From Streptomyces sp. CB02009 (lineage in GTDB: Bacteria; Actinomycetota; Actinomycetes; Streptomycetales; Streptomycetaceae): a stretch of 64,000 nucleotides of DNA. Shown one piece after another: positions 17,666 to 25,660 of this stretch. A model generated the notes under the pieces. That model was not told the origin of the DNA, ran no database searches, and saw nothing but the letters and a program-made list of their open reading frames with translations. Every line of letters starts with the position of its first letter. Position 1 is the stretch's first letter. Where the stretch lies: assembly GCF_001905825.1 (NCBI RefSeq), contig NZ_LIVV01000006.1, positions 186,001 through 250,000 of the forward strand. The letters are read 5' to 3'. The position numbers and the translations under genes were made by a program.

Positions 17666-19144
17666 CTACCGTGCCGCGTCGACGTGCTCGGCCGTACGGG
17701 GAAGGTCCGCGGTCACGGGTCCGGCGTCGGCGTCCGTCGACCCCGCCCGGCCGCGGAGACCGAAGGCGCTGACGAGGGCGGCGACGAGGGCGGCGACGAG
17801 CGGGACGACCAGGGCGGCCCGGTAGCCGTCGAGCAGCGCCGTCGGCGAGGTGCCGTCCGTGGCCGCGATGTTCACCGCGGCGACGGCGGACAGCCCCAGC
17901 GCGGCTCCGAACTGGAAGGACGTGTACAGCAGCCCGCCGGCGACGCCCTGCTCCTCCTCGGCGATGCCGTCGGTGGCGACGATGGTCAGCGGTCCGTAGG
18001 CCAGGGAGAAGGCCAGACCCAGGAGGATGAGGCTCGGGAACATCGCCAGGTACGTCCAGTCGGCGCCGACCGGCAGGAACAGCGCGTACGCCAGGGCGGC
18101 GAGGACCAGCCCGCCGAAGATCACCCGGGCGTTGCCGAACCTGGCCACCAGCCGCGGCGTGAGGGTGGGGGAGAGGACCGCGTCCACCCCGATGACGATG
18201 AGGGCGAAGCTGGTCTGCAGGGTGGACCAGCCGCGCAGTTCCTGCAGGTAGAGCACCGCGATGAACTGGAAGCCGAAGAAGCCCGCGGCGAAGAGCAGTC
18301 CGGCCAGGTTGGCGCGGACCAGCGAGGCCTTGCGGAAGATGCCCAGGCGCACCAGCGGCGAGGACGACCTGCGCTCGACGGCGACGAAGACGAGGAACAG
18401 CACCAGGCTCGCCGCGACGGTGCCGATCGTCGTGGCCGCGGAGACGTGCGAGGCCCGCTCGACGCCGAAGACGAGCAGCAGGATGCCGCCGGTGACGCTG
18501 ATCGAGCCCGCCAGGTCGACGCCCTGACCGGTGCGGCCCGGCCGCGGCGACCGGGGGATGAGGGCGATCGCGGCGATCAGGATGACGAGGCTGAGGACGA
18601 CCGGCGCGAAGAACACCCAGCGCCAGTCGACGGCGGCCAGCAGGCCGCCCACGACGAGGCCGATCGAGAAGCCGCCGGCCGCGGTGCCGGAGTAGACCAG
18701 CAGGGCCTTGTTGCGCTGGGGGCCCTCGTCGAAGCTCGTGGTGATGATGGACAGACCCGCCGGAGTCATGAACGCGGCGGCGACACCGGTCACGAAGCGG
18801 GCGACGATCAGCATCCAGCCCTCGGTGGCGAACCCGCCGAGGCCGGAGAAGAGCAGGAAGACCACCAGCCAGAGGACGAACATCCGGCGGCGCCCGAACA
18901 GGTCGGCGGCCCGGCCGCCCAGCAGCATGAACCCGCCGTAGCCGAGGACGTACGCGCTCATCACCCACTGGAGCGTGCCGGTCGACAGGTCCATGTCCTC
19001 GCGGATCGACGGCAGGGCCACGTTGAGCATGGCCACGTCGATGCCCTCGAGGAAGATCGCTCCGCACAGCACGAACAGCACGCCCCAGGCGCGTCCGCTC
19101 ATACGGTCCGTATTGCTTCTCGGCAGGGATTTCGGAGTGGACAC
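17666..19144 (-). CDS. MFS drug-exporter-like transporter (DHA2 type, ~14 TM)
   Basis: A 492-residue membrane protein with about 14 hydrophobic helices. Motif A appears as GGRAADLFGRRRMFV after the second helix and D47-like acidic residue in the first (FLEGIDVAMLNVALP). The GTG start at 19144 is chosen for AAGGAG seven bases upstream. Length and the N-terminal pattern (ALPSIREDMDLSTGTLQWVMSAYVLGYGGFMLLGG) match EmrB/QacA-type proton antiporters. No dedicated regulator is adjacent; the downstream PPOX-fold gene may be co-transcribed. Confidence 0.92.
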   Translation of the reverse strand: MSTPKSLPRSNTDRMSGRAWGVLFVLCGAIFLEGIDVAMLNVALPSIREDMDLSTGTLQWVMSAYVLGYGGFMLLGGRAADLFGRRRMFVLWLVVFLLFSGLGGFATEGWMLIVARFVTGVAAAFMTPAGLSIITTSFDEGPQRNKALLVYSGTAAGGFSIGLVVGGLLAAVDWRWVFFAPVVLSLVILIAAIALIPRSPRPGRTGQGVDLAGSISVTGGILLLVFGVERASHVSAATTIGTVAASLVLFLVFVAVERRSSSPLVRLGIFRKASLVRANLAGLLFAAGFFGFQFIAVLYLQELRGWSTLQTSFALIVIGVDAVLSPTLTPRLVARFGNARVIFGGLVLAALAYALFLPVGADWTYLAMFPSLILLGLAFSLAYGPLTIVATDGIAEEEQGVAGGLLYTSFQFGAALGLSAVAAVNIAATDGTSPTALLDGYRAALVVPLVAALVAALVSAFGLRGRAGSTDADAGPVTADLPRTAEHVDAAR

Positions 19145-19318
19145 AGCAGTGCTCCTTGAGCGCGAAGGAAAGGTCGTGGGGAACCGGCCGCAATTCCTGC
19201 GGCGGGCGCGGCACGCAAGGAGAAAGCCGTGCCGCGGGATTCCCGTTCGTCGATGGGGAAATCCTGCGGCACGGCGGAGAATCGGGGAAGAAGGCACTTC
19301 GAAGTCACCCGGTCACTT

Positions 19319-19398
19319 CAGGGGTACCGACCTCACGTCACGGGTACCGGCCGGACTCCACGGGTACGGACCGGACTCCACGGGTACCGGCCGGCGTG
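19319..19398. repeat. Four tandem 20-bp repeats with KpnI-like GGTACC cores
   Basis: Units at 19319-19338, 19339-19358, 19359-19378 and 19379-19398 share CACGGGTACCGGCCGGACTC with few changes. They occupy the gap between the stop of the small membrane gene (19412) and the start of the MFS gene (19144), so they may act in the MFS leader or be a neutral minisatellite. Confidence 0.9.
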
Positions 19399-19411
19399 CG
19401 GGGGCAGTGGC

Positions 19412-20023
19412 TCAGGACTCGCCCGTCGTGCGCCGCGCGCCCCGCCACGCGTACAGGCCCGTGCCCGCCGCGAACGCGGTGACCGCCACCGTCCACGCCC
19501 CCGCCTGGGGGCCGGGCTGCATCACCCAGGCCCACCACTGCGCCCCGCCGCCCGGGGCGGACGGGGCCGAGAGGTAGACCGCGCCCACGAAGAACGCCGA
19601 CGGCAGCCAGCTCAGCCGGGCGCCGACGACGACGGCGGCGGCCGCCGTCACCCCCACAAGCCCCAGGGTGTTGCGTACGGCGGCCGGCGCGCCGAACTCC
19701 GCCGGGTGCCCCGGCACCGCCAGGGCGAGCAGTGCGAGGGCGAGGACGGCCGGGGCGAGCACGTGGACGAGTCGGCGGGGCCACCACGCGCGTACCGCCG
19801 TCCGGTCCAGCTCGTCGCTCGGAGTGTGGAGGCTGGTGCCGATCGCGGCGGCCGAGAGCAGCGGGCCGAGGACGACGACCGGCAGCCGGGCCGTGTGGTC
19901 GAAGTCGGGCAGCGACTGCAGCCACCATGCGGCCCAGGCCGCGGCCGCCGCCGTTCCGGCGAGGGCGGCCAGGGCGCCGGGCAGCGCGCGGGAGCGCAGA
20001 TAGAGCACGGAGGAAGGCCTCAC
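19412..20023 (-). CDS. Multi-pass membrane protein, last gene of ABC operon
   Basis: A 203-residue protein with about six hydrophobic helices (for example ALAALAGTAAAAAWAAWWL, ALALLALAVPG, AWTVAVTAFAAGTGLYAWRG). The GTG start overlaps the stop of the preceding permease by 4 bp. No enzyme motif is visible. It probably works with the overlapping permease and ATPase genes, as an accessory transmembrane subunit. Confidence 0.8.
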   Translation of the reverse strand: MRPSSVLYLRSRALPGALAALAGTAAAAAWAAWWLQSLPDFDHTARLPVVVLGPLLSAAAIGTSLHTPSDELDRTAVRAWWPRRLVHVLAPAVLALALLALAVPGHPAEFGAPAAVRNTLGLVGVTAAAAVVVGARLSWLPSAFFVGAVYLSAPSAPGGGAQWWAWVMQPGPQAGAWTVAVTAFAAGTGLYAWRGARRTTGES

Positions 20024-21348
20024 GGAACCGGCACCTCGTCGGGGTGGCAGGTGTTCGCCGCCAGGTAGCGGCCCAGGAAATCGCGCTGTTCGGCCGGGGA
20101 CTTGGCGCGGAGCCGGTCGATGAACGGCTGGGCGGCGGTCGGATCGGGCCCGTAGCCCGCGGGTGTCGGCGCCAGCCACTCGATGACGGCGAGGTTGACG
20201 AGGCTCGCCCGCTCCGCGTCGGGACCCGTGTTGTCCCCCGGCCGGCAGGTGTCCGAGAACAGCCACGACACCGCCGCGTTCAGATACAGGTCCGGGCGCG
20301 GGAGCCGGCCGCGCACCGCGTCCGCGGCCGCGTTGGGCAGTTCGACGTCACCGGGGCGGGGCGGGCCGAACGGGCCGCCGACCCAGCGGACCGGGGCGCC
20401 GGGCAGCCCCTTGAGGCGGGCGTTGAGCGGGGCGAGCGCCGCCGACACCTCGGGCAGCAGGCGCTCGTCCACCGCCGTGAGGCAGATCTGCGGCGTGCCG
20501 TCGTCGCAGAGCGGGCGTGCCAGGGCCGGGTCCGGACGCCAGGGGCCCTCGTCCGTCGGCAGGCGCAGGATCAGTGCGGCGGCGGCGACCGCCACGGCCA
20601 GCGGGACCAGGGCGAGCGCCCGCAGCCGCGCTCCGCGAAGCCCGTACGCCAGGAGGGCGGTGAGCGCGAGGCCGGCCGTCCACGCCATCGACACCGGACC
20701 GAACCACCACACCGGCCGGTCCCAGAGGAACTGGTGCTCGGCGGCGGGGCCGAGCCAGCGGGACGGGCCCTGGCCGTACGCGCCGACCCCCAGCGCGACG
20801 TATCCGGCGATGCCCAGGAGCGGGGCCGTCAACCGCCAGCGGACCGCGCACCCGACGACATGGCCGAACGCGCCGAGGGCGGCGACGGCGACCGCGTCGG
20901 CGGCGAGGAGTTCGAGGAACGGGCGGCCGCCGGAGACGTACGGCCAGGTCGCGAGGAGGCAGACCGCGTCGGCGAGGAGCACGCCCCCGGCCGGCCAGAG
21001 CGCGGACGGGGCGACCGCGGCGAACAGGCGGCGGAGCGGCGAGCGGGGCACGGACTCCCACAGGTCCAGCGTCCCGCGCCGCCGGTCCCGGCCGCCCTGC
21101 CAGCAGCCCGCCGCGAGCGCGAGCGGTCCGGCGAGCAGTCCGGAGGCCACGTGCAGCATATTCGTGGCATCGGCCCAGCGGCCCTGCCAGCCGGGCGCCT
21201 TGCCGTACATCGTGAGGAGGACGGTGAGGAGGACGGCGGCACCCGCCCAGGGGCCGATCCCCCGGCGCAGCTCGATGACGACGGGCCTCGGCGCGCGGCC
21301 GGCCCGTCCGGCGGTACGGGGCGGGGGAGGGGTGAGTGCGGCGGTCAC
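20020..21348 (-). CDS. ABC-transporter-associated membrane protein with extracytoplasmic domain
   Basis: A 442-residue protein. Six or more hydrophobic helices fill residues ~35-265, followed by a ~175-residue soluble C-terminal region containing three cysteines (PLCDDGTPQICLT, SDTCRPGD, ANTCHPDE), compatible with an extracytoplasmic, disulfide-bearing domain. The GTG start overlaps the ATPase stop (GTGA). It lies in a five-gene operon and is likely the permease partner of the ATPase. The substrate is unknown. Confidence 0.8.
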   Translation of the reverse strand: MTAALTPPPPRTAGRAGRAPRPVVIELRRGIGPWAGAAVLLTVLLTMYGKAPGWQGRWADATNMLHVASGLLAGPLALAAGCWQGGRDRRRGTLDLWESVPRSPLRRLFAAVAPSALWPAGGVLLADAVCLLATWPYVSGGRPFLELLAADAVAVAALGAFGHVVGCAVRWRLTAPLLGIAGYVALGVGAYGQGPSRWLGPAAEHQFLWDRPVWWFGPVSMAWTAGLALTALLAYGLRGARLRALALVPLAVAVAAAALILRLPTDEGPWRPDPALARPLCDDGTPQICLTAVDERLLPEVSAALAPLNARLKGLPGAPVRWVGGPFGPPRPGDVELPNAAADAVRGRLPRPDLYLNAAVSWLFSDTCRPGDNTGPDAERASLVNLAVIEWLAPTPAGYGPDPTAAQPFIDRLRAKSPAEQRDFLGRYLAANTCHPDEVPVP

Positions 21349-22142
21349 CGAAGTGCTCCCCTCGCGGTGTCCGAGGGGGCCCGGTGGGCGCGCAGGGCGG
21401 CCGTGTAGCCGCGCTCGACCGCGTGCGTCGTGGAGTCGTTCCCGTCTGCGGACTCCCCTCCGAGTGCGGTGAGTTCGGCCGTCGACCCCTGGAAGGCGAG
21501 GCGGCCCGACTCGATGAGGGCGACGTCGGTGCAGGCCGCGGCCACGTCCTCCACCAGGTGCGTGGAGACCACCACCGTCGCCTCCGTCCCCAACTCCTTG
21601 AGCAGCGCGCGGAAGTCGACCCGCTGCTCCGGATCGAGGCCCGCGGTCGGCTCGTCGAGCAGCAGCAACTCCGGCTCGTTCACGATGGCCTGGGCGATTC
21701 CCGCCCGCCTGACCATGCCGCCCGACAGCGTCTTCATCCGCGCGTCGATCCGGTCGCCGAGCCCGACCCGCGCCACCGCGTGCTCCACGGCCGCCGGTAC
21801 GCGCTCGGCCGGCACCTCCTTCAGCCAGGCGACGTAGGCCACGAACTCCCGCACGGTGAAGGCCGGGTAGAAGCCGAAGTCCTGCGGCAGATAGCCGAGT
21901 CGGCGCCGGATGCCGGTGCGTTCGCGGTGGCTGGTCGCGTCCCCGCCGAGCAGCTCCACGCGGCCGGAAGAGGGCGCGGCGACGGTCGCGAGGACCCGGA
22001 TGAGGGAGGTCTTTCCGGCGCCGTTCGGGCCGAGCAGCCCGTGGACGCCGGGACCGAGGGACAGGTCGAGCCGGTCGAGGGCGACGGTACGGCGGTGGCG
22101 GACGGTCAGTCCGCTCACCGCGACGGCGGTCGGGGCGTTCAC
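21345..22142 (-). CDS. ABC transporter ATP-binding protein
   Basis: A 265-residue ATPase: Walker A GPNGAGKT at 38-45, Q-loop YLPQDFG near 85-90, signature LSGGM at 139-143, Walker B/D-loop LLLLDEPTAGLD ending near 170 and H-loop STHLVEDV. It resembles the NatA/CcmA-like exporters with GLAPQ/YLPQDFGFYP. The GTG start overlaps the stop of the upstream zinc-finger membrane gene, and its stop overlaps the next start, so expression is tightly coupled to the sigma-factor operon. Confidence 0.95.
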   Translation of the reverse strand: MNAPTAVAVSGLTVRHRRTVALDRLDLSLGPGVHGLLGPNGAGKTSLIRVLATVAAPSSGRVELLGGDATSHRERTGIRRRLGYLPQDFGFYPAFTVREFVAYVAWLKEVPAERVPAAVEHAVARVGLGDRIDARMKTLSGGMVRRAGIAQAIVNEPELLLLDEPTAGLDPEQRVDFRALLKELGTEATVVVSTHLVEDVAAACTDVALIESGRLAFQGSTAELTALGGESADGNDSTTHAVERGYTAALRAHRAPSDTARGALR

Positions 22143-23419
22143 CGGGACTCCAGGTGGTCGAAGGAACGGCGCCGCAGCGCGAGGAGGGCCGCGCAGGCCA
22201 CCGCGGCGGCGGCCCACCCGCCTTGGGCGGCGGGGCCGGAGAAGTACGGGGCGAGCGTGGTGGCCGACGCGGCCGTGTCCGCGGGTCCGAGCAGCGGACC
22301 CGTGACGGCGAGCAGCCACCCGCCGCCGAGCGTCGCGGCCGCCGCCCGGCAGCCGACGAAGGAACCGAGCGCGAGCGTGGCCAGGGTCAGCGCCAGGCCG
22401 GGAAGCAGCCAGGCGGCGGCCCCCGGGAAGCCGGCCACCGGCGGCAGCAGGGCACCGCCCGCGGTCAGCAGCGGTACGCAGACGGCGAGGACGGCCGCGG
22501 TACGGGTGAGGAGCAGCCGCAGCCCGCCGGACGGGGTGGCGGTGGTGATCTCGTACATGGGGTCGGCGTGACGTCCGTACGAGACGGCGACGCCGGCGAG
22601 CGGAAGGACGGGCGAGAGGGCGAGCAGCAGTCCCCGCGCCTCCTGGACCCCCGCCCCGTGGGCGAGGCCGAAGGCCCCACCGATGACCAGCAGCACGGCC
22701 ACCACCCAGGATCCGCGGAGGGCGGGCCCGACGGCCCACCAGAGCCGGGCCCACCGGCCGAGGGGGGTGGGGATGCGCGGGACGGCCGCGGCGGAGGCGG
22801 TCCGTGTGCCGGGGGAGGGGCGGTGGCCGGCGGTCACGGCGGGCTCGGGGCGGCGCCCGAGCAGGGCGGTGACCGTGGAACGACGGCGACCGGACGCGGC
22901 GGAGGCGGCGGGAGCGCCGGCACCGCGGGGTGTGCCGGGACCGCTGGGCGTGCCGGTCGTGCTGGAAGCGGTGAAAGCGGCGGACGTGCCGGACGGGCCG
23001 GTCGTGCCGGAAGCGCCGGACGCGGCGGAATCACCGGATCCGCCGTAGGCGCCGGACGCGCCGGATCCGCTGGACGCGCCACGTGCGAACCGCCGTCCGA
23101 GGCGCGTGGTGGCGGGTGGGGTCCGCAGCTCGGTGGAGCCCGGGTGCGCGGCCCGGGCGCCCGCAGGCGCCCGACCCGGTCCGAAGGACGCCAGCAGCTC
23201 GGCGCGGACGCTCGCGAGGACCGGTCCTGCCGTTCCGGCCCGTACGGCGGCCGAGACGCGGCCGGCGCAGCCCGCGCACGCCTCGACGTGCTTCTCCAGC
23301 GACCAGGCGTCGGTCTCGGCGGCCGACCCGTCGGCGTACCGGCGCGCGAGGGCGTCGGAGACGTGCCAGGGGAGCCCGGGGCTCCCGGGTCCGTCCGCAG
23401 GGGGGCGTCGGGTCGTCAT
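22139..23419 (-). CDS. Zinc-finger (anti-sigma-like) domain fused to membrane permease-like protein
   Basis: A 426-residue protein. Residues 1-60 carry H44-x3-C48-x2-C51 preceded by WHVSDALARRYADGS, the layout of zf-HC2 anti-sigma zinc fingers. Residues ~85-200 are Gly/Ser/Ala/Thr low complexity encoded by GC-rich imperfect repeats. From ~residue 225 there are about six hydrophobic helices. ATG overlaps the sigma-factor stop (ATGA). I infer that the N-terminal finger holds the sigma factor and that the C-terminal membrane part belongs to the ABC system encoded next, so sigma release could be tied to transporter state. Confidence 0.8.
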   Translation of the reverse strand: MTTRRPPADGPGSPGLPWHVSDALARRYADGSAAETDAWSLEKHVEACAGCAGRVSAAVRAGTAGPVLASVRAELLASFGPGRAPAGARAAHPGSTELRTPPATTRLGRRFARGASSGSGASGAYGGSGDSAASGASGTTGPSGTSAAFTASSTTGTPSGPGTPRGAGAPAASAASGRRRSTVTALLGRRPEPAVTAGHRPSPGTRTASAAAVPRIPTPLGRWARLWWAVGPALRGSWVVAVLLVIGGAFGLAHGAGVQEARGLLLALSPVLPLAGVAVSYGRHADPMYEITTATPSGGLRLLLTRTAAVLAVCVPLLTAGGALLPPVAGFPGAAAWLLPGLALTLATLALGSFVGCRAAAATLGGGWLLAVTGPLLGPADTAASATTLAPYFSGPAAQGGWAAAAVACAALLALRRRSFDHLESR

Positions 23420-24051
23420 GCGGTGCCTCCCAAGGCGTGTGGGCCACCGGGGTGGGCCGCCCCGAGGGCGGCGCGCAGTTCGCGGCGGGCGCGCAGTGCC
23501 CGGGTCTTGACCGTGCCCTCGGGTATGCCGAGGAGCCGGGCGGTCTCGCGGGTCGTCAGGCCGTCGACGACCGTCGCCCGCAGGACCTCGGCGAGTTCGG
23601 GCGAGATCCGGTCGAGGGCCGCGCCGACCTCCCCGTACTCCAGTCCGGCGAGCACCCGGTCCTCGGCGGAGGCCGCGGCGGCGGAGGGCTCCGCGGGCAC
23701 GGCGGCGTGTTCGGCCGCCCGTTCCGCGACGCGGTCCGCGCGGGCCCTGGCCCGCTGCGCGTCCACCAGGCGCCGGGCCGCGATCACCCAGATCCAGCCG
23801 CCGGCCTCGCCCCGGCCCCGGTGGCCGCCCGCCGAGCGCCAGACCGTGACGAAGGTGTCCTGGAGGACCTCCCGTACGGTCTCCTCGTCCGGGCAGCGCC
23901 GGGCGAGGCGGGCGTGCAGCCAGCCGGCGTGCCGGTCGTAGAGCACCGCAAGCGCCTCGGAGTCCCCCCGGGCGACCGCGCGCAGCAGCGCCGTGTCGTC
24001 GTCCTCGTCGCCCCCGGAGGGGCCTCCCCCTGCGGGGCGCAACAGTCTCAC
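23416..24051 (-). CDS. ECF-type RNA polymerase sigma factor
   Basis: A 211-residue sigma factor with region 2 (ALAVLYDRHAGWLHARLARR, VREVLQDTFVTVWRSAGG, GWIWVIAARRLVDAQR) and region 4 (DRISPELAEVLRATVVDGLTTRETARLLGIPEGTVKTRALRARRELRAAL). The region 4 helix-turn-helix is clear. It is the first gene of five overlapping genes with the zinc-finger membrane protein next, as in sigma/anti-sigma pairs. An acidic, alanine-rich linker separates regions 2 and 4. Start at ATG 24051 is likely, GTG variants downstream are possible. Confidence 0.93.
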   Translation of the reverse strand: MRLLRPAGGGPSGGDEDDDTALLRAVARGDSEALAVLYDRHAGWLHARLARRCPDEETVREVLQDTFVTVWRSAGGHRGRGEAGGWIWVIAARRLVDAQRARARADRVAERAAEHAAVPAEPSAAAASAEDRVLAGLEYGEVGAALDRISPELAEVLRATVVDGLTTRETARLLGIPEGTVKTRALRARRELRAALGAAHPGGPHALGGTA

Positions 24052-24132
24052 GCCTTCTCTATCGCGCGCGTGCCCCGGTTCGGTTCTCCGTGCCGGTGCC
24101 GCCTCGGCGGTGCGGGGGTGCGGCGGTCCGGC

Positions 24133-24747
24133 TCAGGGGTTCGTCGGCGGGCCGCCCTCGGGGAGGGCGGCGAAGACCCGCTGGAGCGCGGCCGGGCGCT
24201 CGCCGTCGCCCGCGACGACGAGGCGGTGGTGGTACGTCACGTAGTACTGGAAGCCGTCGGCGACCGGGTCGCCGGTCGGCCGCTCCGGGACCCGGGCGTA
24301 CGCGGGGTCCTCCAGGGCGGCCCGGAGCCGGGCGGTCTCGGCGGGGGTCTGCCGCCCGGTGCGGGGCTCCTCGGTGCCGGAGCGGCTGGTCCAGGAGCCG
24401 TCGGCGTGGACGACGAGCTTGTTGCTGACACCGGCGAGGCCGCCGTTGACGACGACCTCGACGAGCACCTCGGCGGGGTGGGGGTCGGCGGTGGAGGTGC
24501 CGGGGGCCGGGGGAGTGCCGGGAGCCGGGGTGGTGCCCGGCGCCGTCGTGGTGTCCGGGGCTGTGGGCGGCGTGGTGTCCGGGGCCGTGGTCGTCGCGGT
24601 GGTGCCCGGCTCGGCCGGTCCGCTCGTCCCGGACGGCGGCCCGCCCGGCTCGGCCGGCGTCTCCGGCCCGCAGCCGCTCGTACCGGCGACCAGGACCCCC
24701 GCCAGAAGCAGGGTCCCGCTCCACGTTCCCCGTACGCCTCTCACCAT
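24133..24747 (-). CDS. Secreted lipoprotein with Thr/Pro-rich stalk
   Basis: A 204-residue protein. The ATG at 24747 gives a signal peptide MVRGVRGTWSGTLLLAGVLV with lipobox ending at C26 (AGTSGC). Residues ~30-90 are a Thr/Pro/Ala-rich stalk with repeated PDTT and PGT units, and the C-terminal ~115 residues form a compact domain (LVEVVVNGGLAGVSNKLVVHADGSW, YYVTYHHRLVV). It resembles small actinobacterial lipoproteins of unknown function (protealysin-inhibitor-like fold is possible). It lies 81 bp upstream of the sigma operon on the same strand and could be part of it. Confidence 0.8.
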   Translation of the reverse strand: MVRGVRGTWSGTLLLAGVLVAGTSGCGPETPAEPGGPPSGTSGPAEPGTTATTTAPDTTPPTAPDTTTAPGTTPAPGTPPAPGTSTADPHPAEVLVEVVVNGGLAGVSNKLVVHADGSWTSRSGTEEPRTGRQTPAETARLRAALEDPAYARVPERPTGDPVADGFQYYVTYHHRLVVAGDGERPAALQRVFAALPEGGPPTNP

Positions 24748-24812
24748 GGACCGAGCATGCCGGGTGGCGGGCACCGCGCGCAGCCGGACCGCGAGGTTCG
24801 GCCCCTGTCCGG

Positions 24813-24880
24813 CCGTCAGCCGGTCACGATCCCGGCCCTGGTCCCGTCAGCGGTCACGATCCCGGTCCCGGTTCCGTCAG
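24813..24880. repeat. Tandem 30-bp repeat that includes the GNAT gene stop codon
   Basis: Two ~30-bp units (from 24813 and from 24844) built on CCGTCAGC-GGTCACGATCCCGG are followed by a third partial CCGTCAGCCGG at 24874-24884. The TCA at 24877-24879 of the last copy is the complement of the GNAT stop codon, so each copy repeats the gene's end. Confidence 0.85.
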
Positions 24881-25530
24881 CCGGCCGCCGTCGCGCCGCC
24901 GTCCCGGACGATGCCGGTCAGCGGCCCCCGGTAGCGCCAGTCGAGCGAGTCGTACAGCGCCAGGCCGTCCGTGGTCGCCGCCAGCACCCCGGTCTCGGCG
25001 CCGGCCTGCGCGGCGGCGGCCTCCAGGGTCCGCATGACGTTGGCGCCGAGCCCGCGCCGCCGGTGCGCGGGGTCCGTCTCGATCTGGTCGGCGACGGCCG
25101 TGGAGCCGGTCGGCGCGATCTGGCCGCGGGCGGCGAGGGTGCCGTCGGGCGCCAGGACCCGGACCCGGATGACGCCGTCCCGGACCTCGGTGGTCCGTGC
25201 GTATCCCTCGGGCGGGGCCGGCCGGGCGCCGGGGTCCAGTGGCTTGACCATCATGAAGCCGGGGTCGTCGGGGACGGTCCAGCCCTCCGTGATCCACGCC
25301 TGCGCGTCCTCGGGCCCGGCCATGATCTTGAGCCAGCTGTACGGGGTGGTCAGCCGGGCGCAGAGCGCGGCGACCGTGGCGGCGTCGGGGGCGGGCAGCA
25401 CGTGCCGTACGACGTGCCGGGGCAGCCCCACCTCGATCCGGTGGCCCCAGGGCTCGTGGACCGCGGCCGGGGTCCCCCGGGAGACGGTCCAGCCCGCCAC
25501 CCACGCCGATGTAAGAGCTGCAATATCCAT
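24877..25530 (-). CDS. GNAT-family N-acetyltransferase
   Basis: A 217-residue protein with the GNAT acetyl-CoA loop ETDPAHRRRGLGANVMRTLEAAA (R-R-x-G-x-G/A pattern), a preceding strand GQIAPTGSTAVADQIET and a C-terminal Tyr-containing strand (LYDSLDWRYRGPLTG). The N-terminal half is diverged. It is divergently transcribed from lon, the starts being 130 bp apart. Substrate unknown; many such proteins acetylate small amines or antibiotics. Confidence 0.85.
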   Translation of the reverse strand: MDIAALTSAWVAGWTVSRGTPAAVHEPWGHRIEVGLPRHVVRHVLPAPDAATVAALCARLTTPYSWLKIMAGPEDAQAWITEGWTVPDDPGFMMVKPLDPGARPAPPEGYARTTEVRDGVIRVRVLAPDGTLAARGQIAPTGSTAVADQIETDPAHRRRGLGANVMRTLEAAAAQAGAETGVLAATTDGLALYDSLDWRYRGPLTGIVRDGGATAAG

Positions 25531-25618
25531 GCAGTCATTACATCGGCCGAACGCGGCCCGGGCGAGAGTGATCGCTCAGAGCGAACAGGCGTCCGGGAAC
25601 ATTCATGGGCTCACATGC

Positions 25619-25639
25619 ATTGAGTCGACATAGCTCAAC
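25619..25639. promoter_or_regulatory. HAIR-like HspR operator upstream of lon
   Basis: ATTGAGT at 25619-25625, a 7-bp spacer, and GCTCAAC at 25633-25639 match the HAIR consensus CTTGAGT-N7-ACTCAAG at 11-12 of 14 positions, with the exact 7-bp spacing. It ends 21 bp before the lon start. HspR control of lon is established in Streptomyces, so the site is expected here. Confidence 0.75.
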
Positions 25640-25660
25640 TTGACTGCCGAAGGGGAGATC

